From: Paracoccaceae bacterium
Lineage (GTDB): Bacteria; Pseudomonadota; Alphaproteobacteria; Rhodobacterales; Rhodobacteraceae
NCBI GenBank assembly: GCA_902631295.1
Contig: CACOXV010000020.1
Span: forward strand, 1 to 32,026
Reading direction: 5' to 3'
Length of the DNA stretch: 32,026 nucleotides
Part shown: positions 25,674 to 32,026 of the stretch, piece by piece
How positions within the stretch are numbered: the stretch's first letter is position 1
Layout of the letters: every line of letters begins with the position of its first letter
Position numbers and translations under genes: made by a program
Notes under the pieces: model-generated
The model's input: the letters and a program-made list of their open reading frames with translations, nothing else
What the model was told of the DNA's origin: nothing
The model's database searches: none

Positions 25674-26428
25674 GTATTCATCGATTCCAAAGTAGAAAAC
25701 TTGATAGTTTTGAACATGGGTTTTTTACGCGCTTAGGCGGCATTTCGATTGGCATTTTTGAAGGGCTTAATTGTGGAACTGGATCAAAAGACGATCATAA
25801 AAACGTACAATTTAATCGTGACTTAGTTGCAGCTGAAATGAACGTAAATCCACAAGAGCTAATAACAGTTCATCAGGAACATTCTGCGCGGGTTGTAGTC
25901 GTTGATAGTCCGTTAGAGGTTTTAACGAAAGCAGACGCCATAGTCACTAATACACCCAATTTGTCGATCGGTGTACTGACAGCTGATTGCCTTCCGGTTC
26001 TCTTCGCCGATAAAAAAAACCATGTAATAGGAGTAGCTCACGCTGGATGGAAAGGCGCACTCAATGGGATTTTAGAAAATACAGTTCATTCAATGATTGA
26101 ACTTGGTGCAGATATTAAAAGTATTAAAGCAGTAATCGGGCCTTGCATTTCCCCCAGCATCTACGAAGTCGGTCAAGATTTTTTTGATACATTTATAAAA
26201 AGAAGTACATCTTTTCAAAATTATTTTTCTAAAGGGGTTCACAAAAAAAAATACTTTTTCAACTTGCCGAAATTTGCATTGGATCGACTATATCATCTCA
26301 AAATTTCAGACGCTGAATGGATTGGAAATTGCACTTATCACGAGTCTGATAAATTTTATTCCTATCGTCGCTCTCAGCATTTGGGCGAGTTGGATTATGG
26401 CAGGCAGATATCAACAATAAAAATCTAA
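25670..26428 (+). CDS. pgeF: Peptidoglycan editing factor PgeF (laccase-domain protein)
   Basis: The 252-residue protein has the zinc-binding triad of the YfiH/PgeF family: His71 (HQEHSA), Cys107 (TADCLPVLF) and His124 (AHAGWKG), plus GPCISPSIYEVG. PgeF hydrolyses misincorporated L-Ser from peptidoglycan precursors; related proteins act on purine nucleosides. The start is GTG at 25670, overlapping the methyltransferase stop as GTGA, which indicates translational coupling. Confidence 0.93.
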   Translation: MSIHRFQSRKLDSFEHGFFTRLGGISIGIFEGLNCGTGSKDDHKNVQFNRDLVAAEMNVNPQELITVHQEHSARVVVVDSPLEVLTKADAIVTNTPNLSIGVLTADCLPVLFADKKNHVIGVAHAGWKGALNGILENTVHSMIELGADIKSIKAVIGPCISPSIYEVGQDFFDTFIKRSTSFQNYFSKGVHKKKYFFNLPKFALDRLYHLKISDAEWIGNCTYHESDKFYSYRRSQHLGELDYGRQISTIKI

Positions 26429-26442
26429 ACCTTAGATTTAAA

Positions 26443-26943
26443 TTATGCCTTCTGTGCTAAACGCTCTTCTAAAATATCAAATGGAACTCCTGGATCATCT
26501 TTTGCTCCACGAATTACCAGTGAAGTCTTAACAGAACCAACATTTTGAGCAGTTAATAATTCGCCTGTAAGAAATGATTGAAAACTACTTAAATCAGGGG
26601 CCACGCACTTGAGCATAAAATCGACTTCACCGTTAAGCATATGGCATTCTCGGACTAAAGGCCAAGTCTTACAAAGTTCCTCAAAAGAACTTAAATCAGC
26701 CTCTGCTTGACTTTGCAGCCCAACCATTGCAAAAACTTTAACTTCAAAACCTAATGATCTTTCATCTACCTGAGCGTGATATCCATTTATAAAACCCTGC
26801 TTTTCCAATGCCCTAACCCTGCGCAAACACGGTGGCGCAGATATCCCAACACGTTTCGCCAATTCGACATTCGTTATTCTGCCATTGGCTTGCAATTCTG
26901 ACAAGATTAGGCGATCGATAGGATCTAATCTGGTTAATGGCAT
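26443..26943 (-). CDS. Lrp/AsnC-family transcriptional regulator
   Basis: The 166-residue protein has the N-terminal AsnC HTH (about 7-58; RITNVELAKRVGISAPPCLRRVRALE) and a C-terminal RAM ligand-binding domain. The SAPPCLRRV recognition region is typical of the Lrp branch. Ligands are usually amino acids. It is divergent from trxB, an arrangement I recall from Rhodobacterales. An 8-bp inverted repeat at 27062-27081 lies between the two and is a candidate binding site. Confidence 0.92.
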   Translation of the reverse strand: MPLTRLDPIDRLILSELQANGRITNVELAKRVGISAPPCLRRVRALEKQGFINGYHAQVDERSLGFEVKVFAMVGLQSQAEADLSSFEELCKTWPLVRECHMLNGEVDFMLKCVAPDLSSFQSFLTGELLTAQNVGSVKTSLVIRGAKDDPGVPFDILEERLAQKA

Positions 26944-27061
26944 ATATTAAAACCTTATTTGGTTTTTTTATACAGCATTCAGTTGGTGCTGCGCAATAAT
27001 ATTTCAATACTAAGTAATAATCTTATACGGCTAAAAAGGTAAAATTTAGAATTACAGACTT

Positions 27062-27081
27062 TCATCCTTATGAAAGGATGA
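27062..27081. repeat. 8-bp inverted repeat between lrp and trxB
   Basis: TCATCCTT (27062-27069) is mirrored by AAGGATGA (27074-27081) around ATGA. It lies 36 bp before the trxB start and about 120 bp before the Lrp-family start. It could be a regulator site or an mRNA hairpin in the trxB leader; the two cannot be separated from sequence alone. Confidence 0.45.
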
Positions 27082-27116
27082 GTATAAACCTACAGGGCTT
27101 CTTGGGAAAATTTAGA

Positions 27117-28058
27117 ATGGCTGAAGTAATAAAAACAAAAGTGTTAATAATAGGCTCAGGACCTGCTGGATACTCAGCGGGTGTTTATGCTAGTCGGGCT
27201 ATGTTAGAGCCAATTCTGATACAGGGTATTGAGCCAGGAGGCCAACTTACAACAACCACTGAGGTAGAAAATTGGCCGGGAGATACTGAGGTACAAGGGC
27301 CCGATCTGATGTTGCGGATGGAAACACATGCCAAAGCTATGGGATGTCAAATTATTCATGATATGGTTACCAAGTTAGAACTTGGCAATAGGCCTTTCAA
27401 TGCAACCTGTGACAGTGGCACCTCTTACGAGGCCGATGCTGTAATACTTGCAACTGGAGCGAGGGCAAAATGGTTAGGATTAAAGTCGGAAGAATACTTT
27501 AAGGGTTTTGGTGTTTCAGCCTGTGCGACCTGTGATGGTTTTTTCTATCGCGAGCAAGAGATTGTTGTTGTAGGTGGGGGAAATACCGCTGTCGAGGAGG
27601 CACTGTTTTTGACAAATTTTGCCTCAAAAGTTACCCTGATACACAGACGAAATGAACTTAGAGCTGAAAAAATTCTTCAAGAGCGCCTATTCAATCATCC
27701 TAAAATTGAAACACTTTGGTTCCACGAACTTAAAGAAGTTATCGGAACAAATGATCCAAAAGGAGTTGAGGCTGTTCGCTTAGAAAATGTCCATACTAGT
27801 CAAATCAAAGAGATCCCATGCAAAGGTGTATTTATCGCGATCGGTCACTCGCCAGCTTCAGAGTTAGTAATTGAGCAATTGGAAACCCATAACGGCGGGT
27901 ATGTGCAAGTTCAAGCTGGTAGCACTCGGACTTCTATTGATGGTGTTTTTGCAGCAGGAGATCTCACCGACCATATCTATCGTCAAGCAATTACCAGTGC
28001 GGGCATGGGTTGTATGGCTGCCCTAGATGCGGAGAAATTTCTTGCTGAAAAAGGATAA
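27117..28058 (+). CDS. trxB: Thioredoxin-disulfide reductase
   Basis: The 313-residue protein has the FAD-binding [16 protein letters not shown], the redox-active CATC (about Cys136-Cys139, [11 protein letters not shown]), the NADPH-binding [14 protein letters not shown] and the C-terminal FAAGDLTD. It reduces thioredoxin with NADPH. I chose the ATG at 27117 ([13 protein letters not shown]), with GGGA at 9 nt. An in-frame ATG at 27078 has its only ribosome binding sequence too close and would start inside the inverted repeat. Confidence 0.96.
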   Translation: MAEVIKTKVLIIGSGPAGYSAGVYASRAMLEPILIQGIEPGGQLTTTTEVENWPGDTEVQGPDLMLRMETHAKAMGCQIIHDMVTKLELGNRPFNATCDSGTSYEADAVILATGARAKWLGLKSEEYFKGFGVSACATCDGFFYREQEIVVVGGGNTAVEEALFLTNFASKVTLIHRRNELRAEKILQERLFNHPKIETLWFHELKEVIGTNDPKGVEAVRLENVHTSQIKEIPCKGVFIAIGHSPASELVIEQLETHNGGYVQVQAGSTRTSIDGVFAAGDLTDHIYRQAITSAGMGCMAALDAEKFLAEKG

Positions 28059-28068
28059 AACCTCAGCA

Positions 28069-28971
28069 CTAAACCTTTAACTTTCCAGTCATTAAAATAT
28101 ATGCTGAACCAGTAACTTTTACGCCGGATATATTTCCAGCGGGGCCTAAAACCTCTACCTCAGCTTCACCAGGCCGGCCTAAAAAGTCACCCTGATGGGC
28201 TGTAAAAGTCGGGTTTTGTATTAAGCCATTATCCCAAAGATATGCTGCCATTGCACCAGTTGCCGAACCTGTAAAGGGGTCTTCACCTCGGATACTGGAT
28301 TGCAATAGTAGTCTTGAAAAGGTTGTTCCATTCTTACGGATTGGATTTAAACACACCCAGAAAGGTTCCATCAAGTCACTTTCAGAGATTGTTGCCCGAA
28401 ACTTATCAAAGGCTCTATAATCAATTGTTACTTTTTGAAGCGTTTCCAAACTGTCAACCACCACTATTGGGAAGGGAAGGCCTGTAGAAACCACTTGTGG
28501 TTTGCAAAGAATGCAATTCTCAGGAATGCCTCCGATTTGAGACAAAACTTTCTTCTCAACTTTTATACCAAATTTAGGTTTAGGTTGAGTCATAGATATT
28601 TTTATTTGATCACCAGACCAACTAACTTCAACATTTATAAGGCCAGCCAATGTTTCAAAAACCAGCTTATTTTTATTATGTTTACCCCTAGAAACAAGCG
28701 ACATCGCTGTTGCAACCGTTGGGTGCCCCGCAAACGGGATTTCCCGATCAGATAAAAAATAGCGAACGCGAAAATCAGCAATATCCGAGGAAGAAAGAAA
28801 AGTGCACTCTACTAGAGACGTCTCTCTGACTATATTTAAGCAAGATTGCTCCGACAAGACACCATTATCGTAAACTACCGCACAACCGTTTCCACAAAAT
28901 GGACTTTGACTAAAGGCGTCTACCCAATCAAAATCAAATTGACGATCACTTATAGTCATTGGTGGTCTCAT
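28069..28971 (-). CDS. PhzF-family isomerase/epimerase
   Basis: The 300-residue protein has the PhzF layout: N-terminal VDAFSQSPFCGNGCAVVYD, the conserved SLVECTFL acid near residue 55, the REIPFAGHPTVATAM motif and the later GEDPFTGSATGAMAAYL. Family members catalyse isomerisation by proton transfer; the substrate here is unknown, and phenazine synthesis is not implied. The ATG at 28971 is 12 bp after the formamidase stop, in one operon with the amide uptake genes. A small-molecule catabolic function is therefore likely. Confidence 0.87.
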   Translation of the reverse strand: MRPPMTISDRQFDFDWVDAFSQSPFCGNGCAVVYDNGVLSEQSCLNIVRETSLVECTFLSSSDIADFRVRYFLSDREIPFAGHPTVATAMSLVSRGKHNKNKLVFETLAGLINVEVSWSGDQIKISMTQPKPKFGIKVEKKVLSQIGGIPENCILCKPQVVSTGLPFPIVVVDSLETLQKVTIDYRAFDKFRATISESDLMEPFWVCLNPIRKNGTTFSRLLLQSSIRGEDPFTGSATGAMAAYLWDNGLIQNPTFTAHQGDFLGRPGEAEVEVLGPAGNISGVKVTGSAYILMTGKLKV

Positions 28972-28983
28972 GATTCAATAAAC

Positions 28984-29922
28984 TCACTCCAAGACCGATT
29001 TAGGTAGATAGAAGGAAACGGTCCAATTTGGGATATCGACAATTTCACTTATCCTCAGGTCGCCACAAACTGAGCAAAGCATGTAAGCTTCCAATGCACT
29101 CATCCCTGTTGTATGCGACACCCAATCTATCATCCCAGACACTGCATCCCGAGCAGCTTGCATCAAATCATCGCCGATACCTGTTGTCGCTTTGTACCCC
29201 TTTGTGTCTAAATGGCGTGTGACTGGTCCATCTGTTTCAAATCGCGGAAATCGAAGATTTGCATCTTTTACAAGGTCGATTTTGACTGACACGATCATTG
29301 GACTTTCGATCGCGGTGCCACAAATTTCACCATCTCCCTGCGCAGCGTGAGTGTCGCCCAATGACAAAAGCCCCCCCGCCACTTCTACTGGCAAATATAG
29401 CGTTGTGCCAACCGAATTATCACGTATATCCAGGTTACCTCCAACCCGTCTTGGAGGTACAACAGAATGATTACCAGTTTCATTAAGGGCTAAACCAATT
29501 GTTCCAACAAAAGGTTTTAGTGGAACTTTTCCACCTGGACCATACATTGCAGGCGCCATGGACTGGTTATCATATTCCCAAATGTGCAGCGCTGGCTCTG
29601 TGAACTGGTCAGCAAGTAGTCCAAAGCCAGGTATATTGGCGGTCCAACCCCAACCTGAGGGCTGAAAGTCACAGAATGTTACCGCCACAGCATCTCCGAC
29701 TTGCGCCCCTTCAATAAAAATTGGACCAGTCACCGGATTAACCTTATCAAAGGATAGTTGTAAAAGATCCTCTAACGAGGAGTGAACCGAAAGCTGGCCA
29801 CCAGAACTATCAATTGTTTCAATTTCAACAGTTTCACCAGGCGCCACGCTCAAGATTGGGTCTATCGAATTGTCCCACCCAAAATGATGTTGATGTTTGT
29901 GAATCGTATGATTGCACGACAT
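28984..29922 (-). CDS. Acetamidase/formamidase family protein
   Basis: The 312-residue protein has the acetamidase/formamidase features: GPIFIEGAQVGDAVAV near residue 90, the VPPRRVGGNLDIRD motif and the LGDTHAAQGDGEICGTAIE metal-site segment around residue 200. It would hydrolyse formamide, acetamide or related amides to ammonia and the acid in the cytoplasm. GGGGAG lies 7 nt before the ATG at 29922. It is transcribed with the branched-chain ABC transporter, which suggests uptake and hydrolysis of a small amide as a nitrogen (and carbon) source. Confidence 0.92.
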   Translation of the reverse strand: MSCNHTIHKHQHHFGWDNSIDPILSVAPGETVEIETIDSSGGQLSVHSSLEDLLQLSFDKVNPVTGPIFIEGAQVGDAVAVTFCDFQPSGWGWTANIPGFGLLADQFTEPALHIWEYDNQSMAPAMYGPGGKVPLKPFVGTIGLALNETGNHSVVPPRRVGGNLDIRDNSVGTTLYLPVEVAGGLLSLGDTHAAQGDGEICGTAIESPMIVSVKIDLVKDANLRFPRFETDGPVTRHLDTKGYKATTGIGDDLMQAARDAVSGMIDWVSHTTGMSALEAYMLCSVCGDLRISEIVDIPNWTVSFYLPKSVLE

Positions 29923-29934
29923 GCTCTTTCTCCC

Positions 29935-30957
29935 CTATTTTTTTAAAATCAAATCTTCAATTTCGGTTTCCCCCATAATCCCGCTTGGACGCAGAGCCAT
30001 TGTAAAGACAATTACGGCTCCCAGCGCAATTCCAGATAGACCCAAGACTTCCGGAAGATCAATACCAAGGACGATAGGACCAGTTTCCAGCCATCGAACC
30101 ATTTCTAGTCCAAGAGAAATCAAAAAGGTGCCCAACACTGCACCAGTAATAGTACTCATGCCACCAAATATGAGCATGGCAAGTGTGAGAAATACATGGT
30201 TAAAGTAAAAAGGTCGTGCAGAAATTGTGCCAAGAAAATAAGCGTAAGCAATGCCGGCAACGGCAAGTAGCATCCCAGAGAAAACCCACGCAATTAAGCG
30301 TAATCTGTACATATCTACTCCCATTGATAGGGCACCTATTTCATCATCTGCGGTTGCTCGAAGTGCAACTCCCACTTTACTTTCGCGAAAAATGCGAACA
30401 GCGAAGACAATAATCGCAGCTAATATCACAACAGAGGTCAGATTAAAGACCTGCGGAATACCAAAAAAAGCCTGATTACCCTTAAAAATATCTGTTCGAT
30501 AAAGGAAGAGTGTGTGGATTATTACCAGAAACGCAAGCGATACAATGGTTGCCCCGATACCTGAAAGGCGCACGATTAGTAACCCAACTAAAAGTGCTAC
30601 CGTCCCCGTTATTGCAATTGCGATAAGCGCTGAACTAATTGGGTCAATTGAAAACGCATTTAGACCCCAGGGTGCACTTGGCAATGAAAGTGCTTTAATA
30701 TTCTGGGGTGTCACACAAATTGCTGCGGCGTATGCGCCAATACCCATAAAAGCAGAATGGCTAAGATTAGTGATCCGTGCATTACCCATAAAAACCTGCA
30801 AACCCAATACCACAAGTAAATTGACGTACGTGCTGTATACGAGCCTTACCTGGTAGCGCGACCCAAAGTAGGAGGTGATTAAACCTATAGTGATCAAAAG
30901 AAAACTTAAGAGCGCAGCTCCAATAAATCCCCTTTTCATAGCTCGAGACAACTTCAA
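29935..30957 (-). CDS. livM: Branched-chain amino acid/amide ABC transporter permease (LivM type)
   Basis: The 340-residue protein has about 9-10 membrane segments and LivM hallmarks: ITNLSHSAFMGIGAYAAA, the EAA-like RATADDEIGALSMGVDMYRLRL loop and GTFLISLGLE. It forms half of the inner-membrane channel of a HAAT-family importer, with LivH. The start is TTG at 30957, overlapping the livH stop as TTGA, with AAGGTGAT upstream. The substrate may be amides rather than leucine, given the next gene is formamidase. Confidence 0.9.
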   Translation of the reverse strand: MKLSRAMKRGFIGAALLSFLLITIGLITSYFGSRYQVRLVYSTYVNLLVVLGLQVFMGNARITNLSHSAFMGIGAYAAAICVTPQNIKALSLPSAPWGLNAFSIDPISSALIAIAITGTVALLVGLLIVRLSGIGATIVSLAFLVIIHTLFLYRTDIFKGNQAFFGIPQVFNLTSVVILAAIIVFAVRIFRESKVGVALRATADDEIGALSMGVDMYRLRLIAWVFSGMLLAVAGIAYAYFLGTISARPFYFNHVFLTLAMLIFGGMSTITGAVLGTFLISLGLEMVRWLETGPIVLGIDLPEVLGLSGIALGAVIVFTMALRPSGIMGETEIEDLILKK

Positions 30958-31850
30958 TGTTTATCACCTTTTTCAGTGCGTGGTGATAGAATTCCGTCCG
31001 GTCGCCATACTAACAAAAGTGCAATTATGCCAAATACGAATGCATCAGTCATACCGCCCAAGCTCTGCGGTAGCATAACCAGCATAGCAACCTCGACTGC
31101 ACCTAAAAGAAATCCACCAAGCACAGCACCCTGTAGACTACCGAAACCGCCAACCACGCAGGCCACAAAAGCTTTGAGCACGGGATCAAATCCAAGATGG
31201 GGATCTACTGCTCCTCGCCTCGCCATTATAAAAACACAAGCAATGCCCGCAAGTAGCCCTGAGATCATAAATGCTATAGCAAAAACCCTGTTTGCCCTTA
31301 CTCCCGAAAGGCGAACCATTTCAAAATCTAGAGATGCAGCTCGCATTGCTAGGCCTAGTAATGTACGCTTCAAAAAGAAAATAAGCAGCACAATCACTAC
31401 TAAAGTAGTAATAGTTTGAAAAAGCTGCAGAGATGATACGCTGATACCACCAATATCCAACGACCATTCCAAAAAATAGAGAGATGTAACAGCAATTGGA
31501 CGAGGTGAGACAACCAGTAAAAAGATGTTTTGCAATATTATCGAGACCCCAAAGGCCGTGAGCAGACCAGTTGTTGGATCTGCATAGCGTACCGGTCGAA
31601 AGGCTACACGCTCCAAAGTGACGGAAGCCACCATCGCAACTACAATAGCAGCTCCAATAATTATTAGCGGATTTTGCACAGCTATTGCAGCCGCGGCGAC
31701 CATTGTGTAGCCTCCAACAGCTATCATTTCTCCGTGTGCAAAATTCACAAGTCCCATAATTGAAAAAACAATTGCTAATCCGAGCGCAAGCAGTGCGTAT
31801 TCTGCTCCAAAGGCAAAAGCGTTCATGATTTGCTGAACAATATACTCCAT
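30954..31850 (-). CDS. livH: Branched-chain amino acid/amide ABC transporter permease (LivH type)
   Basis: The 298-residue protein has about 8 membrane segments and the LivH signature MGLVNFAHGEMIAVGGY, plus the AMRAASLDFEMVRLSGVRANRVFA coupling loop. It pairs with LivM. The ATG at 31850 comes 1 bp after the livF stop, and its stop overlaps the livM start by 4 bp, so the transport genes are translationally coupled. Confidence 0.9.
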   Translation of the reverse strand: MEYIVQQIMNAFAFGAEYALLALGLAIVFSIMGLVNFAHGEMIAVGGYTMVAAAAIAVQNPLIIIGAAIVVAMVASVTLERVAFRPVRYADPTTGLLTAFGVSIILQNIFLLVVSPRPIAVTSLYFLEWSLDIGGISVSSLQLFQTITTLVVIVLLIFFLKRTLLGLAMRAASLDFEMVRLSGVRANRVFAIAFMISGLLAGIACVFIMARRGAVDPHLGFDPVLKAFVACVVGGFGSLQGAVLGGFLLGAVEVAMLVMLPQSLGGMTDAFVFGIIALLLVWRPDGILSPRTEKGDKH

Positions 31851-31851
31851 A

Positions 31852-32026
31852 TTATACGATCCCTGTGAGTTCTGCCATTAAGTCTTCACGTCCACCCAAA
31901 GCCTCCGGATTACCCTCAGCAACAATATGGCCATTATTCAATAAATAGGCGTAATCTGAGAGACGCAGCGCTTGCGTGGCGTTTTGCTCAACCAAGAGAA
32001 TAGTGCGCTTTTCATCCTTCAATTTT
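31852..32026 (-). CDS. livF: ABC transporter ATP-binding protein, C-terminal fragment (LivF type, runs off window)
   Basis: The last 58 codons are visible. They read KDEKRTILLVEQNATQALRL followed by SDYAYLLNNGHIVAEGNPEALGGREDLMAELTGIV. This contains the H-loop region (LLVEQN) and the typical LivF C-terminus. The protein supplies ATP hydrolysis for the importer and lies on the cytoplasmic side. livH begins 1 bp after its stop. The second ATPase (LivG) and the periplasmic binding protein presumably lie beyond the window edge. Confidence 0.9.
   Translation of the reverse strand, partial: KLKDEKRTILLVEQNATQALRLSDYAYLLNNGHIVAEGNPEALGGREDLMAELTGIV

Overview
The window reads as a gene-dense, AT-rich (roughly 40% GC by eye) alphaproteobacterial chromosome segment, most likely from a low-GC marine Rhodobacterales/Roseobacter-type bacterium. 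Supporting signs are photosynthetic reaction-centre genes with a PufX-like third gene, a ubiK-ybjN-proC block, an Lrp/AsnC regulator divergent from trxB, argD-argF, a SuhB of Rhodobacterales type and very short intergenic gaps. Many genes meet tail to tail with 1-15 bp or overlap. I saw no tRNA, rRNA, CRISPR array, insertion sequence or phage gene.

Region 1 (1-2737, minus strand) holds a LysR regulator followed by a fused NuoE-NuoF formate dehydrogenase beta subunit and the first codons of the alpha subunit. Region 2 (2995-6659) is the most unusual part. It is a compact minus-strand photosynthesis module, puhC-pufL-pufM-pufX-like, closed by a strong hairpin terminator. Two perfect tandem TGT-N12-ACA (PpsR/CrtJ-type) boxes lie in front of pufL, and one overlaps a consensus -35 hexamer. 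No antenna genes (pufBA), pufC, puhA, bch or crt genes are present in the 32 kb. A pseudoazurin gene diverges from puhC.

Region 3 (6896-11253) carries rhomboid protease, SuhB, a DUF2177 membrane protein, a PCu(A)C copper chaperone with a His-rich tail, ribosomal protein L28 and a MeaB-type GTPase. Region 4 (11356-18290) has DUF3108-hrpB, truA, a GNAT acetyltransferase and argD-argF. Region 5 (18295-28058) has a SulP anion transporter, apt-tdk, a leftward operon ybjN-proC-csaA-hydroxyacid dehydrogenase preceded by ubiK, then midA-like methyltransferase-pgeF, lrp and trxB. Region 6 (28069-32026, minus strand) is a tightly coupled amide/amino-acid operon: livF (partial)-livH-livM-formamidase-phzF.

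Together the genes suggest a streamlined marine photoheterotroph. It would supplement organic carbon with light (reaction centre) and formate oxidation (FDS), import and hydrolyse small amides, and manage copper for cupredoxin and oxidase. The physiological links between regions are inference. The reaction-centre mini-operon, its operator architecture and its diverged third gene are the points most worth following up.
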